From Halisarca cf. caerulea (taxonomy: Eukaryota; Porifera; Demospongiae; Chondrillida; Halisarcidae), in NCBI GenBank assembly GCA_963170055.1, contig CAUJGJ010000455.1:1-64000 (forward strand): a stretch of DNA of 64,000 nucleotides. Direction: 5' to 3'. The position numbers were made by a program, and so were the translations under genes. Under the pieces are notes generated by a model, which was not told the origin of the DNA, ran no database searches, and worked only from the letters and a program-made list of their open reading frames with translations. This document shows positions 31,814 through 44,500 of this stretch, in pieces. Numbering within the stretch: position 1 is the stretch's first letter; the number at the start of each line of letters is the position of its first letter.

Positions 31814-34317
31814 ATGTTTACTAGTCGAGCGAGTGTGAGTTGTCCATCTCGAGTGTCAGTACGAGGATCAACATCTGTGCGAACGAAGAGCGAAGGAATA
31901 CAACCCGGAGAAAGCGCGCCGAGTCACGCGCTAGGCTGTGAAGGGTTAATCGTAGTAGGAACAGTTTTCTCTTTTGAATTGGGGGAAAATGAAGTAACCA
32001 CTCGTGATAGCTACGGAGTACAATTGCAAGATTTGCCTTACGAGGTCAGTTCTCTGCTGAACGTAGTTTGTTCATATGTACTATAGGTATGGATAATGTC
32101 TGTTGTCAAGGTTGCTGTGTTTGTGTGCATGTTCTATGACATTGTACAAAATGCATAGCTGCATTAGACCCGGTGCACGCCATGCATGTGTGTGCAGTCA
32201 CAGCTAATGTAGCTCTTCCACAGCATGTAGCTCCTAAGTGCATGCACACCCCATCATGGGTGTACTGTGGAACCTCCAAATAAAGGACACTTTGGACTAC
32301 TCCATTTGTTCTTTGTAAGGAGGTTGTCCTCTTTGGGAGGTTAAAATGTATTAGAACTATAGGAAGACGTATTTTGGGACCTCAAGCTGTGCCCTTTGTA
32401 GAGAGGTTTATTGTACTGTGTCCTTATTAGGGAGAGTCCACTATCGGAGGTTCCACTGTACACTAGAATGTGCACTATAGTGCAATAAGAGCAGAAGGAA
32501 TAATTTCAAGTGCCAGCCCTGCTTGAAAGATCTTCACTGGTGCACCATGCTCTCATACTTGGGTGGTAAACAGATTCCATCAATGTTGTAGGATGTCCGT
32601 ATAAGGTATTATGGTATCAAATGTGTGGAGTGGGAACGTGAGCAAGTGCATGTTGCAGCCTCAACATCCAGCCACACATATTTGTACAAGTAGCCCCCAA
32701 GTCCCAAACTATTCGCCTAACATCAACTTACCCCCTCCCCTATGAAATTTTAATGAGTTTGTGAAAACCAAGAAACTCCAATCTTTGGTGCCAGACCACT
32801 TTTCAAGGGGGAAGTGGTCTGGCACTGCAAGACTAGGGGACTCATAAGCTGACATGGATAAATTAGGTATAATTTGTGGGTGTGCACCACATTGATCACA
32901 CCTTTCTTGTGACTTTGTTCACAAACTGTGGTGGTCAAAGTGACAAAGTAATATTGGCCTGCATTGTCTGTGAGGACTTGCTCCAGCTGCTTACCTTGCA
33001 GTTGTAGTAGGGCTTCATGTGGAGGAGTGGCAAACCAAGGCAGCCACACTTGTGCACCTGTTTCCAACACAACCCTCACCTAGTCTAACAAGCCAGCCCT
33101 AGGGGGTGGGCTAGCTTGTAAGACTAATTCATCAGTATATAGTACTGGTGTGCTTTTGACTGGTATGGTAGCACTTCCTTGTTCTTGTCTAATTCTTCAA
33201 AATTTTGTATTCCTCTTTATCTATGGTAGTTAGTATTAATTCAAAACCTCTCAGATATAAATTTCTAATGCCAGTTGCATCAAGGTCCAAGACCACAAGA
33301 CCTACATCCTCTCCTCTCTATGAGAAGTACGCTCCAGCAACACACTTTACAATCCCTTACCATCAATCTTTAATGTTCATTGCATGCAGCCAGGCCTCTG
33401 CTACAAATCAATGATTGTCCACTATTGTCTAATTTCACAGATATTGGCATCTATTCTCTTGTATGTTCCCGGAGAACATTTGATCAGAAGCTGCAGCAAA
33501 GTTTGTGCATATCATCAGTATGGACCACTTTTGGAAGTTAAAATGTCAAAAAGACTATTGGGCTGAGTGTACTTTCAAGTATACAAAACTAAATCCATGC
33601 GTGTGTCCTTTGCCACTTTGGAAGGAGTATTATCTAAAGCTATTCAATGTTTATCAAACAAGGAAACCCTTACCATTGGACATTTGTCCAAGGGAAATGT
33701 GTGGACACAGGAAAAGGGACAACAAAGACCGAACAGTGAATATATTCCTAGTGGGAGATTCAGGTGTGGGTAAGACAGCTGTGTTTTCAAGGCTGTTGGG
33801 GCAGGTAGACAAACAATTCAAACACAGAGCAACAGGGAAACCAATTTCCCCAACTAAATGCATTGGTTTCCACACATACACTGTGTGCAGTAACAATACT
33901 ACTACATGCACTCCTATGCAGGAAACACGAGGTCCTAGAATTCAGTGTGTGGTATGGGATACCAGTGGACGATCTGTATACATGGACCAGCTGCTTGACA
34001 GATACGATTTGTCTCATGCCTTTGCTGTATTCTTTGATATTACATCTTATGAAACATTCTTCAATGTTGTTACATGGCTCAACCACATTCGGAACATGGC
34101 TTCAAAGGGAGTTCCTATACTGCTGGTTGGGACAAAACTGGACCAAAGGCAAGAAAGACAAGTGGATTGGTTGGAAGCAGCTGATTTTGCCCTTGCTTTT
34201 GGACTACCCTACGTGGAGTGTAGTTCGTGCGATGGAGTGAATGTGCAGGATGTAGCAAGATACCTGGCTCAGGCAGCCATCACATATGCTGCTAGAGAAG
34301 GCAACCGTGATGATTAA
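31814..34317 (+). pseudogene. F-box / GTPase fusion, copy B, frameshifted in the F-box
   Basis: Exon 1 31814-32044 is open and ends in LPYE at the same donor. Exon 2 starts at 33441. An 11-bp deletion at about 33508 (copy A has TCAGTGGAGGC there) shifts the frame in the middle of the F-box after IRSCSKVC and stops at 33566. The rest of the gene is unharmed: from an internal ATG at 33520 a frame of 265 residues runs to 34317, with the full GTPase domain (GDSGVGKT, WDTSGR, GTKLD). The fusion is therefore broken here, but a GTPase-only product could still be made if translation re-initiates. The deletion has 2-bp (GC) microhomology at its ends. Confidence 0.88.
32265..32458. mobile_element. pogo/Tigger-like MITE, copy B
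   Basis: 194 bp, ends CTGTGGAACCTCC and GGAGGTTCCACTG, flanked by TA at both ends. Orthologue of 13692-13885, so it was present before the duplication. Confidence 0.7.
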
Positions 34318-34727
34318 ATCCTTATTGACACTGTATGGAGACAGAATTGTGTTTTTGCATACGTGTATTACTTATTATACGCACACTTAATTTCATATAT
34401 TTATATGCAGTGTGTACGGGATGATTCCACACCAATCACTAAATGACATACTTTGTAATGCAATGTTGTGTGTAATATGTCCATTGTCATAAGGTCAGAT
34501 GACTGTGAGAGGACTACTTATAAATTCAACAGAACTTGTTCACATTATATAGTGCACAGATGTGGAATGGACCTTATTCTGTGCTCGGTCTTATCTGCAA
34601 CAGTAGAAATTTTACTAACTGAACCTACACATGTAACTTTTGGCCACACTAATGCACACATTAGCACACATGTACAGACTCAACAGACTACTTTACAAGT
34701 GTATACTCATTACTGTTGCAAGCAAAC
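34318..34727. other. Tail-to-tail spacer, copy B
   Basis: A 410-bp equivalent of 15778-16179 between the convergent stops. No additional feature is seen. Confidence 0.7.
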
Positions 34728-37145
34728 TCAAAGTTTGGCAGTTGTATACAATGTTTCAATGTCTGCTTTAATAATCATGCTTTTGTTCAAGTTCCCAAAA
34801 AACTGTAGACCAGAATACTTCTCTATCTCAGCCACATTGCAATGGAACACATGTAGAGGTTGTTCTTCTGTGATTGGCCTGTTTGGCATTTTATATGACT
34901 TTCAAAGAGTAAGGAGAAATGAGTTATCAATAGCAGACAGTTCTTGAAACATGTGATGCATGAGAATGGGTAAAATTGCCAAATAAGAAGACAGAAAATG
35001 TGCTAAAATGTTACTTACACATATACGAATGCAATGATTATACCAATGAGACACTAAAACGGGAAATACATACTTTGGGTACCACTAACAGTTTGAAGAC
35101 ATAGCTAAGATTCTTCTTCACAATGGTAGTGTTATCATTACTAAATATGGACATGTACACAAAGTGCTATGCAACATTGTTACACAACATAAATTTCCAA
35201 AAAGTACTGACAGGGAAGATGCCAGGTCGATGGGAGAAAAGGATGAACTGGGGGAGGTGTTCAGCTAGAGGGTAAATGCTACTCTCCCCTAAATGCAGCC
35301 CTCCACAATACAGTGACACCTCATTAATCCAACACTCAATGAGGTTGACATCTGTGTTAGATTGCAGAGGTTCTCAGATCACTGGGTGATTCCTAGCATA
35401 GTTGAGTATGGTACAGCTCCTCAGAGTGGGTCAGATTAGGGATAATAACAGCTCATTGTGGTATCAGATTGTAAAGTTCCACTCTATGCACAAACCTCAA
35501 CAGTAAGACGACCATTCTTGTAATAAGCAGCAATCTTGAAGAAGTGTGTTGGCACTGCCACAAGATTCTTTCCTATCACTTCATAATGGACAAAAACCTT
35601 ACCACGTTCTGTTACCCTGCATACAACCAACAAAATGGTCATAAACACTCACAGTGTGTATTATTAACAAGAGCAATGAACATACCGGGGGTAATACAGA
35701 GGTCCAGTGAAGATGAGTACTTTATCATATTTTCTTGTCAGTCTACGAACATGACGTTCCACATTATTCCAGGCATTTCGATTGAAACCTCGGCCCACCT
35801 ACAGGTAAAAAAGCTGGCTACACTCTTAAGAGTCTACCATCACCAGGGGGGTTTTAGGAAAAAAACATTGAAAGAGAAGTTAGGTAGATATGCATAGGTG
35901 GCAGGCGGCCATAATACTGTGAAAGAGTGGGGGGGTGCTGGTGGCTTAGTGGGCTGCTAATGAGACTACAGAGCATGGGTTATGGGATGGATTGAGGTCC
36001 AATCCCAATGATGGTGTCTTTGGCCTTTTTCTCTGCACCCCCAGCCACCACCAAGAGAGAAGAGTGAAGAAGGCCCACTACAGCCAACAAAAAGATGAAC
36101 ATTGCATGATTGAACATTTGACAGTTATAATAATGATTAAGTAGTTTGTTTGTGTGTTGATTATTCACTTGTAGCCAAATACTAGGCCCCTGAGATCAAC
36201 CAAATCAAATCGAAATTGATACATTAATACCATGCGTTTTCAATGGAGAGAGTGTAAATGCCCCCTCTCCCCTAAAAGAATTCCTGGCTATGTTGCATGC
36301 CTTATAACGAAAATAACATACCTAACCTGTGGACATATGTTGGTGAAGAGAAAGGTATCATCCATAGCTGACTGACTGTGGGAGTGATTACAAGCTGCAG
36401 CCAAATGACCACGATCATACCCACTCCCGAAGAAATCTTCATCAGTGCATCGGAAAGCTTCAGGGATGGATTCATCTGGGTTGAACAGAGAGTTGCTACG
36501 GCTAGCTTCTTTTTTGTAGCAGGTTTCATGTGTTATAACCTACGTATATCAGGCAAAGCATGGGGTTAGCACAGCAAGGCAATAGCACAAAACTCAAAGT
36601 TATAACCCACTTCAAATACCCAATTGGCATTACGTAACCTGTAATTGTAAGAAAGAATGTGATTTGTCTTGAATATCAGGTTCTCTCTGCTTGGGTATCC
36701 AATGGCGTCTAGTTGAGCTTTGCATGTGCAATCAGTAGTGGCTGTAGCTGCTCTCAGTCGAGGTGATACACTGCAGTCGGACGAGAAATCTTACATAGAA
36801 AACTAATGAATGAGTACCCACGTAAACTTTATGTCCTATTACCATGGTACGATAGGCACATACGCACATATTAGTCTCGGTCCATATAATAAAAAATAGG
36901 GCGGATCGGTCTGGGACCGAGACTACGCACATATGAACTGCAGTAGATATTACAACTGACACAAACATTTCGCAATGATAGGTGGCTTACAAAGTGGCTG
37001 CTGGCCAATGTTGGCAAGTTTCAATTCTCCCTTCGTGATTATTTTTTGAAAAATGAGTGTGGAAGATTTGGTAGGTCGTTACACCTCCTACAAAACCAAG
37101 GAGGGCAGGTATCACTCTCGTGAGCTTCGTACCAAGTCCGGCCAT
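34728..37145 (-). CDS. ENDOG: Endonuclease G, copy B (intact)
   Basis: Six exons on the minus strand: 36991-37145, 36611-36770, 36327-36539, 35686-35798, 35496-35616, 34728-34898; 310 residues, fully open. This is the mitochondrial intermembrane-space sugar-nonspecific nuclease of the DNA/RNA non-specific endonuclease family, which acts in mitochondrial DNA turnover and cell death. The DRGH motif (His150), the following LAAACNH with the metal-ligand Asn, the MDDTF motif, NAWNNVERHVRRLTRKYDK and GKNLVAVPTHFFK all align with human ENDOG. Exon 4 keeps the Trp that is a stop in copy A. The intron between exons 1 and 2 carries a copy-B-only foldback (36872-36925). The N-terminal leader differs from copy A at several residues but stays hydrophobic and basic. 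This is probably the working ENDOG gene of the locus. Confidence 0.92.
36872..36925. mobile_element. Short foldback element (TAGTCTCG family), copy B only
   Basis: 54 bp, ends TAGTCTCGGTCC / GGACCGAGACTA, flanked by a perfect 9-bp direct repeat CGCACATAT (36863-36871 and 36926-36934). Copy A has the unoccupied site ACGCACATATG near 18354. It inserted after duplication, in endonuclease G intron 1. Confidence 0.92.
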
Positions 37146-37700
37146 TTTAAAGAATTGCGCAACTCTATTTCCGCCCACAGGGAAAAGCAGCTATGTATGT
37201 ACCTATACCACATACAATGGATAATAATATTATGTCGTTCCCTTATGAAAATGGAGAGTATAGTCAATAATATCTATGATAGTACCATCTTCAGATGCTG
37301 AGGAATATCATTGATGTGATATTCCTTATTCGTCAGTTGTGCCATGTAAAGTACTGCCTAGGAACAATTAATGGGAGTGAATTCATACAGCTCAACTGCA
37401 ATTTCATTTGAACAATAAACGGCATCACAGCATTAAAAGTAAGGTAACCACGTTATTTGGCCTTATAAGATCATCCTGTACATGCATTGTAACTACATGC
37501 TCATCTGACACATGCAATTTGGAGCACTCCCTATACAGAGGTATGGGATATGAGCTTATAACAGTTCAGTATCAACTTCCAATGTTTTCACCGTTTGGTT
37601 CCAGCATGCTGGAATCCAACCCCCTCAAATGGGAAGAAATATTATATTCAAATTGTACAAGACACACGCATACATGCACACGCACACACATATACACGCG

Positions 37701-37752
<52 letters not shown>

Positions 37753-37764
37753 CACACATACAGG

Positions 37765-37818
<54 letters not shown>

Positions 37819-37844
37819 CACTCACACACACACACACACACATA

Positions 37845-37886
<42 letters not shown>

Positions 37887-38581
37887 ACTACTTATGCTTC
37901 TAAAATCAAATAGCACTACGTGCTATATAGTGCTCATAGTCACATTCCTGAATGTGCAAGCATGCATATAATGTTTGCTGCAGTCAGAGCTTCCTCATCT
38001 ATGTAATCACCCATGCGTGAAGCTATAAACATTTGCTATATATTATGTTTTAGCTGGCTGCCTCACAAATGCACACACAGCTGTCACACTCAAAGATGTG
38101 AGATGCACAGCTGTTCAGGAGTCAGATGTAATTGTACTGCATTCAAGGCCAAAGTTGCACACACAGCTGCTGCATGAGCAAATACAGTCTCATCGTAACT
38201 GTCACTTATAGCTTCGATCTGCACATCTAGACAAGCAAGCTGGCAACAAGTCACAGTGAACAACCAATGCAGACGTGAAGCTTCCCACATATATTTTCAC
38301 TTTAAATATGAAAACATTCAAATTTATCGAATTTGAAAGCATTTGGTAGTATTTCAGGGCAATACATGACAGTAAATTACATTTCACAATGATTTGAAAA
38401 GGAAAGAAGAATGATCATGACTCAAAACCATCACTGATTTTGAAAGTGCTAAAATGAATGATGAGAAAATGACGATGAAAATGAAAGATGAATACATAAT
38501 ATACAATATTGAAATTAAGTTACAGTTGATAACAGATTTAAAATTACCAGTCACTTATGAAGAGTGGCACCGTGGAGCTTT
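37146..38581. other. Intergenic region endonuclease G to LST2, copy B
   Basis: Equivalent of 18573-20079. The plus strand again carries the doubtful small open frame starting near 37052. A (CA)n tract lies at 37669-37885. Nothing else is recognised. Confidence 0.6.
37669..37885. repeat. (CA)n microsatellite, copy B
   Basis: About 217 bp, a shorter orthologue of 19088-19383. Confidence 0.95.
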
Positions 38582-41500
38582 TCAAGCTGTAGTAGCTTCT
38601 GGATGAAGCAACCTGTTAACATGCGCAATGTAGCAAGTGGAACAGACACGAACTGGACTGTCCATTCCATATTTTGGCAGGGGCATAGTGTAAGGAGAAC
38701 ACTTGTTACATACCACCTACAAAAGAGATTGAACACACATGATGATAGAAATGAATCAAAGCTGGAATTAAATGTACAAGGGAATTTATAAATGTGGAAG
38801 GACCATCTATGCAGGATCCCTTGCCTATCGGATCTAATGGGCCTGCATGGTTGATGGTTCTTAGCAATGATATTGATATACATACGTATGTTGAGAACTG
38901 TGGTGTCTATCACCCAACAAGATAGTGATTGACTGTGCCATGCAAGTGCCAGCTCAAGGGAGTGGAAGCTGGTGACAGCATGTACTGCAGCAATCGATCA
39001 GAATCTGTGCAGATCTCAAAGCATGTTCATGCAGAGGTGAGCATTCTGCTTCTGAAGCATGTGAAAAACTTTAAATGAACATTTTTGTTTTAAACACAAA
39101 GATGGAGTGATCAAAAATCTCAGTCACAAAAGTGGAATGCTGGATAAATGTATGTAGTGCTTACTTTCAATAATCGTGAGTCATTTCCTATATTATAATC
39201 AACATACTGCCACCAGTACAAGCCAGGTTACATCACATACATATACGTCCAGCAATTTCTACTGTACTTTATGTACAATGTACAGATGTTAAGACTACGA
39301 AGCAACTTCACACTATTTCCATGTCGTTCCAGCATTGGCAATATCACCAACTTATAGGACAGTGCGCAGATAAGTACAGTACATTTCAGCAATCCCATAG
39401 CATAGACATACTTCAATCAATAATTGGGATGTTTCAGCCATGTTGACCACCATCAGCCAGACTTGTATGTTGCTGATGAAGGGTTGCATGGTCGCAATGT
39501 CCTAATAATTGATTGAAGATTTATCTACGCTACGTAAGTCATTGCTCAAACAAAACTCTACTTCATTACAGTTGAACACAGAAATGAGCCTTCACAACAA
39601 TATTGTAAATTCATCTTTTATATTCAAATTGTGAGTCATTCCACTGTTGTGGCAACTAATTCAATAATCATGATTGTTGATAATGACCGATACCAATTAT
39701 TTTAATAATCGCACGACACTAGACATTAGTACAGGACGTACCCATGGATCACCTCACTGATACAAACTACTATAATACATGGAATGTACACAAGCTAAAA
39801 CTATAGCCATTTAATATGGTAATATGATGTGTCTGTCCCGCAGTCTGTACGTATGTACTAGATATACATCCACACCAAACACAGGAAATATCATTACAAG
39901 CAAAAAATCTATTGGGAGTTGAGAGGAGGATCTTTTGAGCACTGATTGGAGATTTTCAGTGCAAACAGATTCACTTTACTGGTAACAGATTGAAATCCAG
40001 CTCAAACAGCTGTCAGATAAGTGTATGTACGTTATTGCACATGACCCATTCATTGCAAGCCATTCAATGAGATTTTTCACAGCACAGGCAGTTGGACTAA
40101 TGTACGTACAAATGACTGCTGTAACCTCCTTTTTCAAAAGTTGTGTATGGCTGGGCGTGATTCACAGCAGTCAGCACTAACCTCTCCGCAGTTTCTGCAG
40201 TGGTGTTTTCTTTTGAAGAAATTGAATCTCTCCAGACAGCAATGACACTGACTTCTTTGATTGTCATGGACCCAATTGGGGGGATCTGGGGGTGACAGAG
40301 GAAAAGAATGTACGTAGCTCACATGCTAAGTTGCCTTAACAGTTTGTGACCTGTAAAGAAGATGGATCATTGCAAGAGGGGCACAGAGGAGAGGAATGTG
40401 TGGGTAGTGGGAGTACGTAGGCTATGTACGTATATGCTAAACCACTTGAGAAAAAATGTGGCAAATATTTAAGGCTCTAAAATTAAGTATTTCTTGTTTA
40501 GAGGACAAATGAAGAAATTAGCACCCTAACACTAAATGTAGTACCCACTAAAACTTAGGTATGTACTGAATATACACAGTAGCAAACTTACTTTGCACAG
40601 GAGCTCTGTACACTACTTGAGGCTGGGACCCTAAAATGAAAGAAAAGGGAGAGGACCATAATACTTATAATGACAGAAACTCCAAAATAAACTATACATA
40701 TGTATGCACAAGGCAGAAACACCCAGATGGCAAAATGACCAAGCTGCTCACTTGAAGGTTCCTTTTCCTCAGCAGTTGAGCTTGAGTCCAAAGTCTCATC
40801 ATCATCATCATCATTCTGACAAGCAAAGAAGACATGCTTCAGGACCATCCGCATCTCCTTTGAGAATTTGGCCTGCATTTTGTCTGCTATTCCACAAATC
40901 CCAATGAAAAGCCTTTGAAGCTCATCATCCCCTGAATCATCTCCAGGATCTTGTGGAGTGATGGTGAGCTTTTCTCCCTGTGGTTTAGTAGGTTCCTTTA
41001 AGTCACCCTCTGTCAGGATGTTGCTTGGTCGAGAACAATGAGGATTCCTTTCCTCGTCAGCAATCAGTGGGGCCTCCTCTGGGAGATGAGAAATGCCTAG
41101 GGAACTACATTGTCCTGGGTTGTCAATCACCGAGGAGAAACTGGGGGAAGTCCCTTCAATGGTTGGCATTGTTTCCTTGTTCTCACAAACAACGGAGCCA
41201 AAACCTTCAGACGCACACAACGCACTCTCCAAGGTTTCCATCTCCTTTTCACTCAAGAGATCGAGCTTTTTTCTGTAGATACCACAGAACAGTACTTGAT
41301 TATGACTTGTACATAAAGCTACAGACATCACACAATTATTGCTCTCACAACCTCCACATGCTCAGATGTGGGTGGAAATGAAATTCAATATTGCAAACAC
41401 ATTACAATTCATATATGCATACAAAATATCAACATACGTATGAATACGGAATGCAGGTACGTACATACATACGTACTATGGACTATTACGTATGTATATA

Positions 41501-44500
41501 TGTATGTACGAATGTACAATAATTATGTGCTATACCGTGTGTACATATACGTAGTTTCATCCAACACATACGTACGTACTTCAGCATCTCCAGAGCAGTC
41601 CTGTATGGCCTGAAGCAGTACGGGTAATCCTTGGCACTTTTCTTAATACCCAAAGGACCACTGGGTTGTACAGACAATCCCCTAGCATTTAGACACATAC
41701 AGTACAGCTAACAAAGATTTCAAACAAACCACGTACATACATAATCTAATAATACTAAACTACATACAGTAGAACCTCGTTAGTAAGAACATTGTTAATG
41801 AGTAGTACCTGGTTACGAAGTACAAGGATATGATACCCCAGCTTACAGTATAACCCATAATACTAATCTATATGGTTAGCAAGTACTACTGATATATAGT
41901 GAATAGCAATTTGGAGGGTCCCCAGGCGTACTCACTAACGAGGTTCGACTGTATGTATGAAAATTGTGAGTGAGGTTATAGTAGGTCAACCCCTCCCCTC
42001 ACTGAATCATGATTCTATCATGACCCTCAACAAGATCAACATTCAATGGCCCCATGCAGTTGTGCATAACACTTTACAGTCAAGACCCCCTTGGAAAAGC
42101 AAGGCAATATATATGCTAGTGCATATGGGGTAATGGCTTCCCCTTTGCTTCTCGTGAGAATCCCTCCCCAAACAAACGCCTGACAGCACAATATTCCATC
42201 ATAACAAAGCATAAAGTACGTATATACAACACAAATTTAGAGCTGGTCTTTGCCGTGGGATAACCACAGTGTGCAGTTCAACTGTAACAGATGGTTATAC
42301 GTACATACGTACATACTGTGCATACATATGCATGTACATACAGTATGTGCACACAATGGAGAGAACCTGATCTACTTTTTAAAAGAGGCGAGACCATTAT
42401 TGGAAGGATTGAGTGACATATTACCATTCACACAAATGAATTATGTCACAACGAAATAAGTAAATCAATATCAATGGACCAGCTGGTCTGTGTGTGTGTG
42501 TTATACAATGGTGTGAAAAGAGGTATTATTAGTGTCCACAACTTTACTATTCAACTCCAAAGAAATTAGACAAGTTCCATGTAGTATCTGAGGTACACAC
42601 ATGCCCTCACAGTGTCATATCTGACACATGAAACATCTTGTTTGTATGGTGCAGTCTGCTAAAAATATGGCAACTACGTATGTGCCTAATACAAGGCAGG
42701 GTGCACACACCAGTGCAGCCAGCTGACCTGAGACAAAGTAAAGGCACCTTTTATTCTATTACACACAAACCACATACATCCATGATATCACTGAGGTACA
42801 ACAATGATTTTTCTGCATAAGGACAAATCTATATAGGTAAGTACACACAAGTACATACCATACAATGGCCAATCTTGGTATAGCAAACATCAATGAAGGG
42901 TCCATCATTTCCATCATATCTTCTGTTATGTAGTTCTTCTTTATTGCTCTATACATAGAGGTCAAACAATACAGCTACGTACATTGGAGTGAAAATGAAC
43001 NNNNNNNNNNNNNNNNNNNNNNNNNNNNNNNNNNNNNNNNNNNNNNNNNNNNNNNNNNNNNNNNNNNNNNNNNNNNNNNNNNNNNNNNNNNNNNNNNNNN
43101 NNNNNNNNNNNNNNNNNNNNNNNNNNNNNNNNNNNNNNNNNNNNNNNNNNNNNNNNNNNNNNNNNNNNNNNNNNNNNNNNNNNNNNNNNNNNNNNNNNNN
43201 ACAAGTACACCCCCTTGACTCAGTGAAGCATTAGGACACACAAACACCTCCACAAATGACCAGGTTTTGATGTACACACGTACATAAACACCTTAGAAAT
43301 GTACAAGGACATCCATATCTACATCTACAGTCTCCCTTATACATCCATATCTACATCTACAGTCTCCCGTATGTCACATAATACTTATACTCCCGTATGT
43401 CACATAATACTTATAATGTATTCAGAGTTGAGGCTAAGGTGTTACATCCATACACATATTTGTTCCCACCACATCAACCACAATACTACCCATGCTCTGT
43501 AGCTCACATGGTGTCAACACACATTATACACTGATAACCAAAACACCAGTAATACCAAATCAGGCTGCCCCTAAATGCATGTACACATGTTATATTTAAC
43601 CCTTATCCAATGATGGACAAAGAATTGCACACAAGGATTGCTGTGCATGAACTATTGCATGTACATATGTACATATGTACATATGTATGTGCTTACCTTT
43701 TGGTAGCTTCAATAAACTGAACTGTTACATCTTGAAGCTGATCAAATTCCTCAGCAGACATCACTGGGCACATTATACTGACATACCTGCATGTACAGGA
43801 AACACTATGAAGGAAGCTTGCTGACCTAGTACAGTTTGATTCAATGGTTAGGTGAGATCAAAGGATGAAAATAGGTACTTTAGTACTATGACTTCACATC
43901 TGATATAGTAGGCCATAATTCTGTTAAGAAAGTTTACTGGACAGTTCCTCAAGGAATAAAGGAACAAAGCCATAGCAGGACATCATGCACTTCTTACAGC
44001 TTTAGATCTGACAGTCATCAAACACTAGTGCAAATACATATTTTTGTCCTACCTGAACTCAAATTCTGCCCAGGAATGATCAAACCAGCTCAAAAGGTCC
44101 TTTAACTGCAACAAACAGAGAAGAAATGTATTACACATACAGTACATACGCATCACATATAGTACAATATACATATGTATGTACCTACTAGCTACCCAAT
44201 TTCTCTCAGCCAAGGGCACTCTTATCTGTACTCAACATGTAGCCTAACACAACCAAAAACCTTACAACTACCCATGATGTGGTACACTAACACACAGATT
44301 GTAGATCTTCCTAGAACCTCTATGAAGTTTGAACCACCAGCTGGGGATACACTATACGGCTTTATCTGACCAAAATTTTTACAATATGACCACAATTTTA
44401 ATTGCTTTCAATGATTAGATCTACCAGAAAATTATTGTAAATAAAAATCAATGCCCTACTCACACTTTGAGGGAGATCATACTGCCCAGTCAGCACTTGC

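Noticed and set aside
42359..42460. Possible extra LST2 exon (minus strand) encoding NMSLNPSNNGLASFKK
   Set aside because: No usable acceptor and an in-frame stop just upstream. Exon 42859-42948 joins directly to 41580-41681 in phase and matches the family alignment.
42962..43277. Open frames spanning the N run
   Set aside because: They consist of unknown residues and have no support.
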